A stretch of DNA of 64,000 nt from Mesorhizobium sp. (GCA_004017275.1 SAKE01000001.1:558001-622000), one strand, 5' to 3'. Shown: positions 52,137 through 60,612, numbered from the stretch's first letter. Program-made: numbers and translations. The notes: generated by a model from the sequence alone, not told the origin.

Positions 52137-54119
52137 CTACCCCAGCCTTGCCCTGGCCTTGGCCGTCCAGGCGCTGAACAGCCGGTCGGCGACGATGCCG
52201 ATGAAGGCGATGGCGAGGCCGGCGACGATGCCGCGGCCGGAATCGGCCTTGGACAGTGCGATGAACACCTCCTGGCCTAAATCGCGCGTGCCGACCATGG
52301 CGCAGATGATGATCATCGCCAGCGCCATCAGGATCGTCTGGTTGACGCCAAGCATGATCTCCGGCAGCGCCAGCGGCAGTTGCACGCGAAAGAAGGTCTG
52401 GCGCGGCGTGCAGCCCGACACCTTCGCCGCCTCGATCAGCGCCGACGGCACCTGCCTGATGCCGTGATTGGTGTAGCGGATGGCCGGCACCACGGCGAAG
52501 GCTATCGTTGCGATCATCGCGGTGACGTCGCCGACCCGAAACAGCATCACCACCGGAATGATGAAGCAGAAGGACGGCAGCACCTGGAGCGTGTCGATGA
52601 CGGGCGTGACGATCTTCTCGAAACGATCGCTGCGCGCGGCCATCAGGCCGATCGGGATGCCGATCAGGCAGGCGATAAAAGCCGAGATGCCGCAGAGATA
52701 GACCGTCGCCATGGTCTTTTCCCACAGGCCGGTGATAGCGCAGAAGGCGGTCAGCGCCGCGACGAGGACGGCCAGCCGCAGGCCGGAGAGCTGATAACCG
52801 GCAAGGCCGAGCAAAAACACCGCCCCCAACCACGGAAAGCCTTCGCAGAAGGCGCGCAGCGGGTTCAGCACATTGAGGATCAGCGCCACGCGAAAGGCTT
52901 CGATCGTGTCGAAGAAATTGATCGTCACCCAGTTCACCGCCGCCTTCCACAGCGGCGCCGTGGTGAAGGTGATCGCTTTCGGCACCACTGCCAAGGCCGG
53001 AACGAACAGGCCGAGCAGCGTCGTCACGACAAGGATGGCGATGGCCAGCGACAGATTGGGGTAGCGCCGCCAGAGGCTTGGGCTCATCTCCTGATGGACG
53101 TGGCCCTTTGCCTGCTTGTGCGCGATGGCCTGGCTCAATCGGTCGAGCGCGATGGCCAGCGCCACGATGGCGAGACCGGCTTCCATCGCCTCGCCGACCT
53201 TCAGCGCGCGCAGTGCGAGCAGCACGTCGTAGCCGAGGCCGCCGGCGCCGATCATCGAAGCGATGATGACCATGTTCAGCGCCAGCATGATCACCTGGTT
53301 GACGCCGACCATCAGCGTCGGCCGCGCCGAGGGCAAAAGCACCCGCCACAATTTCTGGCGGGCCGTGCAGCCGGCCATCTCGCTGAAATCGTCGATCTCG
53401 GAGGGTACACGCGACAGCCCCAGCATCGTCGCCCGTACCATTGGCGGGGTGGCGAAGATGGCGGTCGCGATCATCGCCGAAACCGGACTGTTGCCGAACA
53501 GCAGCAGCATCGGGATGAGATAGGCGAAGGTCGGGATCGTCTGCATCAGATCCAGGGCAGGGGAGACGATCAGCCTTTCGGCCCATGGCTTGCGCCATGC
53601 CCAGATGCCGGCGAACAGCCCGGTGACGATGCAGAACGGCACGGCGATTGAAATCAGCGCCAGCGTCAGCATGGCGCTGGTCCATTGGCCAAACAGGGCG
53701 ATGTAGAGGAAGCAGCCGCCAACCAGCAGGCTGAGCTTTCGGCCGCCAATGGCATGTCCGGCGAGGAAGGCGGCAGCGCAGACGCCGACCCAGGACAGGC
53801 GCGGCAGGACGTAAGCCTCAGTGCCGTGACCGATCTTGAAATTCTTGGCCAGCAGATTGAGCGCGAAATCAAGGGGGACGCCGAGTACCGCGGTGATCGA
53901 GCGGGTCAACCACGACAGGTTCGACTTGATCCAGCGCATCAGCGCGCTGACCCAGTCGGCGACGGGCACAACTGCGCTGGCCGGATAGTTGACGGCCCAG
54001 GGCAGCCTGTCCTGCAGCAGGAAAACGACAAGCACGGCGGCAAGTGCTGCGGCCCAGACCAGCAGCCAGATCTGAATCGGCCGCGACCGCGTCTCGCTGG
54101 CGCTTGCCGTGACCGTCAT
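52137..54119 (-). CDS. tmoW: TMAO ABC transporter permease (fused double permease)
   Basis: 660 residues, about twice the usual length. It holds two ProW-type permease domains with the EAA-like loops GLSRVPSEIDDFSEMAGCTA near residue 245 and IRQVPSALIEAAKVSGCTPR near 560. This fused arrangement and length are those of TmoW, the membrane part of the marine and soil TMAO importer. Its ATG overlaps the tmoV stop (ATGA). Related fused permeases also serve glycine betaine or choline, so the substrate rests on context: tmm, tdm and dmm nearby. Confidence 0.88.
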   Translation of the reverse strand: MTVTASASETRSRPIQIWLLVWAAALAAVLVVFLLQDRLPWAVNYPASAVVPVADWVSALMRWIKSNLSWLTRSITAVLGVPLDFALNLLAKNFKIGHGTEAYVLPRLSWVGVCAAAFLAGHAIGGRKLSLLVGGCFLYIALFGQWTSAMLTLALISIAVPFCIVTGLFAGIWAWRKPWAERLIVSPALDLMQTIPTFAYLIPMLLLFGNSPVSAMIATAIFATPPMVRATMLGLSRVPSEIDDFSEMAGCTARQKLWRVLLPSARPTLMVGVNQVIMLALNMVIIASMIGAGGLGYDVLLALRALKVGEAMEAGLAIVALAIALDRLSQAIAHKQAKGHVHQEMSPSLWRRYPNLSLAIAILVVTTLLGLFVPALAVVPKAITFTTAPLWKAAVNWVTINFFDTIEAFRVALILNVLNPLRAFCEGFPWLGAVFLLGLAGYQLSGLRLAVLVAALTAFCAITGLWEKTMATVYLCGISAFIACLIGIPIGLMAARSDRFEKIVTPVIDTLQVLPSFCFIIPVVMLFRVGDVTAMIATIAFAVVPAIRYTNHGIRQVPSALIEAAKVSGCTPRQTFFRVQLPLALPEIMLGVNQTILMALAMIIICAMVGTRDLGQEVFIALSKADSGRGIVAGLAIAFIGIVADRLFSAWTAKARARLG

Positions 54120-55201
54120 GCGCCGGCCCTTGAGCGATCGACGCCGGCCAGCAGGTCGATCACCGCTTGCGGCGACACCTCGCCGATCGGCTTGCCGGTG
54201 CCGTTGACCACCGCGAACGGCTTGTTGGTCGAAACGATGCTGGCGGAAAAGCTCGATATCTTGGCACCTGGCGCAACCGTACCGCCATGCTCCGAGCCGT
54301 CGCAGGCGCGCATCAGGCTGCGCGCCGAAATCACCTTGGCGCGGTCGACGTCGCGGGTGAACTCGGCGACATAGTCGGTCGCCGGATTGACCACCAATTC
54401 CTCTGGCGTGCCGATCTGGATGACCTCGCCATCCTTCATGATGGCGATGCGGTCGGCCAGCCGGATTGCCTCGTCGAAATCATGGGTGATGAAGACGATG
54501 GTCTTGTGCAGCATGGTCTGCAGCCGCATCAGCTCGTCCTGCATTTCGCGGCGAATCAGCGGATCGAGCGCCGAGAACGGCTCGTCGAGGAACCAGATTT
54601 CCGGCTTGGTCGCGAGACTGCGGGCGATGCCGACACGCTGCTGCTGGCCGCCGGACAGCTCGCGCGGATAGAAATGCTCCCGTCCGCGCAGGCCGACAAG
54701 TTCGATGACCTCGCGCGCCCTTGCTTCGCGCGTCGGCCGATCCTGCCCCTGGATGCTGAGCGGGAAGGCGATGTTCTCCAGCACGTTGAGATGCGGCAGC
54801 AGCGCAAAATTCTGGAACACCATGCCCATGCGGTGGCGTCGCAGCTCGATCAGCGCTGCATCGGAAATCTTCAGCAGGTCCTTGCCTTCGAATTCGACCT
54901 TGCCGTGGGTCGGCTCGACCAGCCTGGACATGCAGCGCACCAGCGTCGACTTGCCGGAGCCTGACAGGCCCATGATGATAAAAATCTCGCCTTGGCGGAT
55001 TTCGAGGTCGACGGCGCGCACCGCGCCGACCAGCCCGGCAGCCGTGACGTCGGCCATGCTGGCCTTGCCGTCGCGTTCGCGGATGAAACTGGCCGCGTTC
55101 GATCCGAACAGTTTCCAGACATTGCGGCAGGCAAGCTTTACCGGACGGGCATCTTTTAGCGTGCCCGCCGCGTTTGGCTTCTGGTCAATCTTGTCCGTCA
55201 T
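54116..55201 (-). CDS. tmoV: TMAO ABC transporter ATP-binding protein
   Basis: 361 residues of the ProV type. Walker A is GLSGSGKST near residue 80, the signature LSGGQQQRVG near 180, and Walker B runs into FLDEPFSALDPL. The family's N-terminal extension (residues 1-50) is present. The C-terminal region after about 275 corresponds to a shortened CBS-type regulatory part. It couples ATP hydrolysis to transport with TmoW and TmoX. It lies 77 bases after tmoX. Confidence 0.9.
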   Translation of the reverse strand: MTDKIDQKPNAAGTLKDARPVKLACRNVWKLFGSNAASFIRERDGKASMADVTAAGLVGAVRAVDLEIRQGEIFIIMGLSGSGKSTLVRCMSRLVEPTHGKVEFEGKDLLKISDAALIELRRHRMGMVFQNFALLPHLNVLENIAFPLSIQGQDRPTREARAREVIELVGLRGREHFYPRELSGGQQQRVGIARSLATKPEIWFLDEPFSALDPLIRREMQDELMRLQTMLHKTIVFITHDFDEAIRLADRIAIMKDGEVIQIGTPEELVVNPATDYVAEFTRDVDRAKVISARSLMRACDGSEHGGTVAPGAKISSFSASIVSTNKPFAVVNGTGKPIGEVSPQAVIDLLAGVDRSRAGA

Positions 55202-55278
55202 TCAAACGTCCTTCTGGAACATCAACAAGTGAGGCCCGACTGATCAGCAGCCGGGTCTCATTTTTCCAGTTGGAACGA

Positions 55279-56253
55279 TCACTGCGCCCAGGCCTTCCAG
55301 TCTGCCTCATGGGCGGCGATCCAAGCGGCGGCGACGTCTTCCGGCGTCTTGCCGCCGAGGTCGATGTCGCCGCTCATCTTGTTGAGTTCATCGGTGTCGA
55401 CCGTGTAGGCCTTCGCCACCTTGTAGGCGACCGGCCATTTGTCCTTCATGCCGGCCCAGGAATATTTCCAGATCTCGCCATGCGGCTTGCCGCAGTCATA
55501 TTTGGCGTCGGGATTGGTGCCCCATTTCGGGTCGCTGTAGCACTCGGGCGTGTATTCGGGGAATTCAACCCACTCGCCCTTGTATTTGGCTGGCGCCCAG
55601 TGCGGTGAATAAATCCACAGCATGATCGGCGCCTTGCGCTGATAGGCCGAGTCCAACTCGGCGAACATCGCCGCATCGGTGCCGGCATGGATGACGGTGA
55701 AGGGCAGTTTCAGCGCCTCGACGCGCTCGTCGTCAAAGCCTTCCCATGTCACCGGGCCGCCGAGATAGCGCCCCTTCGGGGCCGTCTCCGCTGTCGAGAA
55801 GGCTTCGGCGCATTTCGGGTCCTTCAGCGCTTCCCAATTGGGCAGGCCGGGGCATTTCTCCTTCATGTATTCGGGAAACCACCATTCTTCCTTGGCCTTG
55901 GGGCCGAGCTTGCCGAGCCGTTCGGTCTGGCCGGTCGCATCGGAGGCTTTCATGGCTTCGCCGGCGGTCGTGTCCCAGAATTCCAGGCCGACATCGAGAT
56001 CGCCATTGGTGAGACCCGTGGTCAGGCTGGAAAGGTAGTCGGCCGTCGGATATTCGACGGTGTAGCCGAGTTTTTCGAGGATGCCGCCGAGGATCTTGGC
56101 GTTGAGGTTGACACTGGTCCAGTCGAACAGGGCGATCTTGATCGGATCGTTGGATTCCGGTGCGGCGGCTTGGGCGGACGGTGTCAGTGCACTCGCCGCG
56201 GCAAGTGCGAAGGCTCCCATTGTAAAGTTCGAAATCACACTGCGAAATGACAT
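55279..56253 (-). CDS. tmoX: TMAO-binding periplasmic protein
   Basis: 324 residues with a signal peptide ending in AQA near residue 29. It is of the OpuAC/ProX class for quaternary amines. Several Trp residues (LFDWTSV, LEFWDTT, EEWWFPEY, GGPVTWEGF) could form the aromatic box that holds the trimethylammonium head. Four Cys (KCPG, KCAE, ECYS, DCGK) could pair in the periplasm. It is the first gene of tmoXVW, with AAGGAG before the ATG. A betaine- or choline-binding role cannot be excluded by sequence alone. Confidence 0.9.
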   Translation of the reverse strand: MSFRSVISNFTMGAFALAAASALTPSAQAAAPESNDPIKIALFDWTSVNLNAKILGGILEKLGYTVEYPTADYLSSLTTGLTNGDLDVGLEFWDTTAGEAMKASDATGQTERLGKLGPKAKEEWWFPEYMKEKCPGLPNWEALKDPKCAEAFSTAETAPKGRYLGGPVTWEGFDDERVEALKLPFTVIHAGTDAAMFAELDSAYQRKAPIMLWIYSPHWAPAKYKGEWVEFPEYTPECYSDPKWGTNPDAKYDCGKPHGEIWKYSWAGMKDKWPVAYKVAKAYTVDTDELNKMSGDIDLGGKTPEDVAAAWIAAHEADWKAWAQ

Positions 56254-56672
56254 GCTTGTTCTCCTTCAAGCTGCGACAGTTATCGTTCGTTCCCTTCTTG
56301 CGGCTTTTCTTGATTGTGTTGGAAAGGCGGTTCGTTGCGCAAGGCCGTCGGCGCCAAATTGTTGCCCCGGCTTCGGCCGGCGCACGCAAGATGGTGCTCA
56401 ATTCTGGTGGTGATGGAACAGGATTGGAGTGTCGGCGTCATGGCTGCCGACGGATCGCTACGAGAGCGGTCATCTGCGGATCGATTACCAGTCTTGCGGC
56501 GCCCTGCAAGGTGCGAGCCATCAAGGTCCCATATTCTCGGCTGTCGGCCCGGCAAGCCCCTTCTCGCCAAGACCGTTTCATAGGATGAAATTATATATAC
56601 CAAGGTTCATGTCGCGCAACGACTAACGCCGCGCGAGACCTATAAATTCGGACTGCAAGCGAAGTCGAAGCT
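56254..56672. other. Intergenic region upstream of tmoX
   Basis: A stretch of 419 bases without a convincing gene; a frame on the minus strand (56280-56603) has no family features. It holds the tmoX ribosome-binding site and the probable tmoX promoter at its far end. Confidence 0.6.
56576..56619 (-). promoter_or_regulatory. Probable tmoX promoter with a related element (site F)
   Basis: On the minus strand TTGCGC (forward 56614-56619), 16 bases, then TATATA (56592-56597), followed at once by ATTTCATCCTATGAAA (forward 56576-56591), an inverted repeat TTTCAT/ATGAAA. The leader to tmoX would be about 330 bases. Confidence 0.45.
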
Positions 56673-57437
56673 CTACCAGCAGACGTAGCCGCCATCGACG
56701 ATCAGGTCGAGGCCGGTGACGAAGCTCGATGCGCGGCTGGCCAGGAACACTGTCGGCCCGACCATTTCCTCCGGTGCCGCCATGCGCCCCATCGGCGTGT
56801 CGCGCTTGAAGATCTTCACCTCTTCGGCCACCTCCGGCCGCTTGTTCATCGGCGTCAGCGTGTAGCCCGGGCTGACGACATTGACGCGCAGCCCGCGGTC
56901 GGCCCACTCCATCGCGAGGCTCTTCGACATGTGGATCACGGCAGCCTTCGAAGAGTTGTAGTGCGCCTGCGTCAGGCCCCGGTTGACGATGGTGCCCGAC
57001 ATCGAGGCGATGTTGATGATCGAGCCCTTGCCTCGCGCCAGCATCTTGCGCGCTTCGGCCTGGCAGGACAGGAAGACACCGGCGACATTGACCTCGTGCA
57101 CCTTCTGCCATTTTTCCAACGACAGCGTCTCGGCGGGCTCGGAGCCGGCAATGCCGGCATTGTTGACGGCGACGGTCAGCGCACCGAGTTCGCTCTCGAC
57201 GCGATCGATCGCCGCCGCGAGATCGCTCTGCGACGTCACCGTGCCGGTCAGCACCAGCGCCTTGCGGCCGAGCGCCGTGATCCGGTGCGCGGTTTCGTCC
57301 AGCCCACCTTTTGATGCATGACCAAAACAGGCGACGTCGGCCCCTGCCTCGGCCAATCCGACCGCGATTGCCTGGCCGATGCCGCTGCCTGCGCCGGTGA
57401 CCAGCGCGACATCGCCGTCCAGCTTGAAAAGATCCAT
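56673..57437 (-). CDS. Short-chain dehydrogenase/reductase
   Basis: 254 residues of the classical SDR type. The NAD(P) motif is TGAGSGIGQA near residue 14, NNAGIAG near 92, the catalytic Ser in NIASMSG near 143, YNSSK near 160, and PGYTLTPMN near 190. Such enzymes oxidise or reduce sugars, polyols or other alcohols. It is followed upstream by a small open frame, an enolase-superfamily gene and a GntR regulator on the same strand, suggesting one catabolic unit. The substrate is unknown. Confidence 0.9.
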   Translation of the reverse strand: MDLFKLDGDVALVTGAGSGIGQAIAVGLAEAGADVACFGHASKGGLDETAHRITALGRKALVLTGTVTSQSDLAAAIDRVESELGALTVAVNNAGIAGSEPAETLSLEKWQKVHEVNVAGVFLSCQAEARKMLARGKGSIINIASMSGTIVNRGLTQAHYNSSKAAVIHMSKSLAMEWADRGLRVNVVSPGYTLTPMNKRPEVAEEVKIFKRDTPMGRMAAPEEMVGPTVFLASRASSFVTGLDLIVDGGYVCW

Positions 57438-57515
57438 CGATAGCCCTCCCTGTCTCAGGGAGGGTACGCGCTGAGCCGTGCTTCGATCAAGCGCCCGCGT
57501 AAGCGGCGTCGATGC

Positions 57516-57671
57516 TCAGAAATAACCGCTCGACGCGGCGGTGGCTTCCTTCGGGATTTCGACGCTGTCGACCAGGATCTTGTCGATAAGGATCAGCCCC
57601 TCGATATAATCCGCCTCTTGCGCCTCAAGGCGCAAATTGATCGGCGTGGCCTTGATGCCGCGGATTTTCAT
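57516..57671 (-). CDS. 51-residue open frame, possible remnant of an enolase-superfamily gene
   Basis: Translation from the ATG at 57671, one base after the stop of the next gene, gives 51 residues. The start MKIRGIKATPINLRLEA looks like the N-terminus of a mandelate racemase/muconate-lactonizing-type protein, but the sequence then changes (IEGLILIDKILVDSVEIPKE) and stops. It may be a truncated second copy or a small coupled gene. Confidence that it encodes a functional protein is low. Confidence 0.4.
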   Translation of the reverse strand: MKIRGIKATPINLRLEAQEADYIEGLILIDKILVDSVEIPKEATAASSGYF

Positions 57672-57672
57672 C

Positions 57673-58779
57673 TCAGCGGCCGATCTCGAAGAAAGGCTTG
57701 CCCAACAGATCGGGAACGACGTCGATGCCGAGGCCCGGCCCGGCCGGAACGCCCATGCGGCTGCCGGTGACCGGTGGCATGTTCGACGCGGTGCGCACCG
57801 TCACCCATTCATGGAAGGCGATGGCATGCAGCCGGCGCTCCTCCGGCGTCGACAGCGACAGATGCGCCATGGCCGCGGTATCGATCTCGGCGCCGCCCGT
57901 ATCTTCGACGGTGATCATGAAGCCCAAATCGACGGCAACATCGCGGATTTGCCGGGTCTTGGTGACGCCGCCAAGCCGCGAGATCTTCAGCGTCAGCCCA
58001 TCGGCCGCACCTCTGCGATGGATTTCCAGCATTTCCTCGAGCGAGGTGACGGATTCGTCGAGCACCATCGGCTTGTCGAGCATGCGACGCACCGACATGT
58101 TCTCGTCGATCGTCGTGCAGGGCTGCTCGAACGTGTAGTCGATGGCGCGTGTCGCATCGGCGAACTGGCGCGCCTGATAGGGTGTCCAACCGGCATTGGC
58201 GTCGCAGAAGATGACCGTGCCTTTCGGCACCGATGCTGCGACCGCGGCGACGCGCTCGATGTCGTCATGGACATTGCCGCCGACCTTGACCTGCAGCCGA
58301 TGAAAGCCGTCCTTGACGATCCGCTTGGCCAGCGCGGCCATGGCGTCGACGCTGCCATGGGTGACGACCTTGTAGAGTTCGGCCGTCTCGCTCTCCTTGC
58401 CGCCCAGCAGCGTGACCAGCGGTAGGTCGGCGGCGCGCGCGGCGAGATCCCAGCAGGCCATGTCGAGCGCCGACTTGATGTAGGGATGACCCTTGAACAC
58501 CGTGTCCATCAGCCGGCCGATGCTGGCCAGCCCGCGCGGATCGTGGCCGATAAGGTGCGGCGCGATCTCCGGCACGCCGGCGCGGGTGCCGGCCGGGAAG
58601 GCGGCCGAGTAAAAATTGCCGAGCGGCGCCATCTCGCCCCAGCCAGTGAGGCCGCTGTTGGAGGTGATCGACACGATCACCGCGTCGAAGGCGTCGGCAA
58701 CGCGTCCCTTGGACATGCGGTAGGGTCCGTCCACGAAAGGCTGAACGACATGGTAGGCTTTGATGGTTTGGATATGCAC
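57673..58779 (-). CDS. Mandelate racemase/muconate-lactonizing-type enzyme (enolase superfamily)
   Basis: 368 residues. The alpha+beta capping domain (about 1-125) is followed by the barrel with the expected residues: Lys in LQVKVGG near 165, Asp in FCDANAGW near 193, Glu in EQPC near 219, Asp in LDES near 243 and Lys in LKISRLGG near 268. Lysines on both faces fit racemases, epimerases or dehydratases of amino acid derivatives, such as hydroxyproline-betaine epimerase or cis-3-hydroxyproline dehydratase. The choice is open. A GntR regulator lies upstream. Confidence 0.82.
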   Translation of the reverse strand: MHIQTIKAYHVVQPFVDGPYRMSKGRVADAFDAVIVSITSNSGLTGWGEMAPLGNFYSAAFPAGTRAGVPEIAPHLIGHDPRGLASIGRLMDTVFKGHPYIKSALDMACWDLAARAADLPLVTLLGGKESETAELYKVVTHGSVDAMAALAKRIVKDGFHRLQVKVGGNVHDDIERVAAVAASVPKGTVIFCDANAGWTPYQARQFADATRAIDYTFEQPCTTIDENMSVRRMLDKPMVLDESVTSLEEMLEIHRRGAADGLTLKISRLGGVTKTRQIRDVAVDLGFMITVEDTGGAEIDTAAMAHLSLSTPEERRLHAIAFHEWVTVRTASNMPPVTGSRMGVPAGPGLGIDVVPDLLGKPFFEIGR

Positions 58780-58812
58780 GTGTCTTGTCCGTTGTCTGTG
58801 ATGGTGGAACGG

Positions 58813-59505
58813 TCAGATGCCTTTCGACGGGCGCTGTTCGAGGCCGCGCGCGTAGGCGAGAAGCTCTTCGAAATCGAGATCGATGTGCTCCCTGGCATGG
58901 CGCTGGGCGGCACGCATATCCTTGCCCTTCAGCAACCGCACATAGGTCTCGTGAACGTCTTCGGCCGGCACCGCCTCGTTGCGCGCCTGCTGGTGGAGCG
59001 CAAAATACATCTGCAGTCGGCTGGTCAGCCGTTGCCAGGTTTCCAGCAGCACCGAATTGTCGGCCCATTCGTAGATCAGGCCATGCAGCTGCAGCGCGGT
59101 TTCGATCTGGCGTGTCGTGTCCAACGCACGTGTCGCCTGCTTCACCGCTTCATGGCGCCGGTCGAGCTCGTCGAAGAAGCGCTGGTCGCGCAGCGGCCAC
59201 GCCCGCTCGATGGCCAGCTCGTCCGTCACCTTGTTGAACGAATAGGCATCGTCGATGTCCTTGGCAGTGACCTCGATGACGAAGGTGCCGGCATAGGGAA
59301 TGCTGGTCAGGATACCTTCCTGCACGAGCTCGCGCATCGCCTCGCGCAACGGCGCGCGGCTGACACGCATCTGTTCGGAAATCCGGAGTTCGTTGAGCTT
59401 CTGGCCGGGTTCGAGCTGCCCGGTCAGGATCGCACGCCGCAGCAGCGCGACGATCTCGGCGCGGCGCGTCGTGTCCGCGATCGGACTGAAATCCGCTTTC
59501 CCCAT
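58813..59505 (-). CDS. GntR family regulator (FadR/FCD subfamily)
   Basis: 230 residues from the ATG at 59505 (GGGAG upstream). A longer frame from 59562 would run over the palindromic operator and is unlikely. The winged helix is residues 15-75 (PGQKLNELRISEQMRVSRAP, LREAMRELVQEGIL). The C-terminal FCD domain has the metal-site His residues (HGLIYEWADN, HETYVRLL, REHIDLDFEEL). It probably controls the enolase-superfamily gene and SDR downstream. Confidence 0.92.
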   Translation of the reverse strand: MGKADFSPIADTTRRAEIVALLRRAILTGQLEPGQKLNELRISEQMRVSRAPLREAMRELVQEGILTSIPYAGTFVIEVTAKDIDDAYSFNKVTDELAIERAWPLRDQRFFDELDRRHEAVKQATRALDTTRQIETALQLHGLIYEWADNSVLLETWQRLTSRLQMYFALHQQARNEAVPAEDVHETYVRLLKGKDMRAAQRHAREHIDLDFEELLAYARGLEQRPSKGI

Positions 59506-59541
59506 TCGGCTGCTCCCAAGGAAACCGAAAACAAGACAAGC

Positions 59542-59557
59542 AGATTGTCGACAATCT
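59542..59557. promoter_or_regulatory. GntR operator palindrome
   Basis: AGATTGTCGACAATCT is a perfect 16-base palindrome 37 bases before the GntR start. The core TTGTCGACAA is of the kind bound by FadR-type GntR proteins, so autoregulation is likely. Confidence 0.7.
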
Positions 59558-59601
59558 AACAAGAGGTCGATTTCGGATTCTTGGAGACCGCTGACGTCTC
59601 C

Positions 59602-59755
59602 TCAGGCCGCGCAGTCGTAGAAGCCGACGCGCCCTTGGCACTGAACATCACACTTGGCTTCTCATAGTAGGAAAACACCGCGATCATGCGCTCGCGCTCG
59701 CCTTCGACTGTGGTGGCGCGATGCGCGGTGTTTTTGCCACGAAAGACGCCGGCCA
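59602..59755 (-). pseudogene. Remnant of a HalD/ArpA-like 2-oxoglutarate oxygenase, C-terminal end with frameshift
   Basis: On the minus strand FRGKNTAHRATTVEGERERM and IAVFSYYEKPSVMFS match, from memory, the end of HalD/ArpA-like iron-dependent oxygenases (an RGxxxxHR motif carrying the 2-oxoglutarate-binding Arg). The frame then shifts by one base. In the other frame the expected end GRVGFYDCAA and a stop follow (59604-59602). The first three quarters of such a protein are missing. This lies in the 353-base gap 59506-59858. Confidence 0.55.
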
Positions 59756-59858
59756 AGGCTGACCATGCCGACGTCGCGGGGCTGGTGGACCTGCTTACCA
59801 AAACGGCACCCGAGGCGTATCACAAGGAAGCTCGTTTCGACCGATTTCAGGTTACGCC

Positions 59859-60563
59859 ATGAAACACGACATCCGGCTCCTTGGCGCTATTGCGGTCCGC
59901 CCCGCCGTCCTTGCCGTGATTTCTGAGTTCGAAACAGCCACAGGATTCACGGTTGCGGTCAAGTGGGAACTCAATCCGACGGTAAAGCAGCAGATTGAGG
60001 CGGGGGAATCGTTTGACCTCGTCATCACCAATCCGAACCTGGTTCAAGATCTGACCGCCTCGGGAAAGGTCAAGGCGGGAAGCCAGATGGCGTTTGGTCG
60101 GATAGCAATGGGGGTGGCGGCCAAGGCAGGCAGTCGGCCGCTCGACATAGGGTCCGTTGAAGCATTCGAACATGCATTGAAGAGCGCCGGATCGATCGCC
60201 TACGCCAGCGAAGGAACCAGCGGCGCCTACTTCTGCAGTCTGCTGGAACGCTTGGGAATAGCGGATGAGGTGAAGCCCAAGCTGGTGGCCGTACCAGGAG
60301 GGCTGACAGCGCCGGCCGTGGGCCGTGGGGAAGCCGAGTTGGGAGTCGTTCCCGTGACTTCGATTCTTGCAGCCGCTCCCGAGGTCATGCTTGTCGGTCG
60401 GTTTCCGGCAGAACTCCAAAGCTACATCGACTTCGCCATCGGCATCAGTGCCGATCCAACGGACGCGGAAGCTGCCAAGCAGCTGGCGGAATTTCTGATG
60501 TCGACAGCCGTCGATGACATCTTGGCGGGAAAGGGCGTTGAGCGCAGCAAAAAGCGTGCTTGA
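59859..60563 (+). CDS. ModA-like substrate-binding-domain protein without signal peptide
   Basis: 234 residues of the type II periplasmic-binding fold, near ModA: EFETATGFTVAVKWE near residue 22, FDLVITNPNLVQDL near 53, and AYASEGTSGAYFCSLLERLG near 110. The start is hydrophilic enough (MKHDIRLLGAIAVRPAV) that no normal signal peptide is seen. No ABC permease or ATPase is next to it. Its ATG overlaps a TGA that ends a short open frame upstream, whose 30-residue end (DVAGLVDLLTKTAPEAYHKE) may be a gene remnant. It could be a cytoplasmic ligand sensor or an orphan; the function is unknown. Confidence 0.7.
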   Translation: MKHDIRLLGAIAVRPAVLAVISEFETATGFTVAVKWELNPTVKQQIEAGESFDLVITNPNLVQDLTASGKVKAGSQMAFGRIAMGVAAKAGSRPLDIGSVEAFEHALKSAGSIAYASEGTSGAYFCSLLERLGIADEVKPKLVAVPGGLTAPAVGRGEAELGVVPVTSILAAAPEVMLVGRFPAELQSYIDFAIGISADPTDAEAAKQLAEFLMSTAVDDILAGKGVERSKKRA

Positions 60564-60612
60564 TCAGCGCAATCGACTCACGGCCATCATCCTGATCGTG
60601 AACTCACAGTCG

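Noticed and set aside
52380..53651. 423-codon plus-strand frame opposite tmoW
   Set aside because: Antisense shadow with no family features.
56280..56603. 107-codon minus-strand frame upstream of tmoX
   Set aside because: It has no family features, no good ribosome-binding site and a composition unlike neighbouring genes; the region looks like a promoter and leader.
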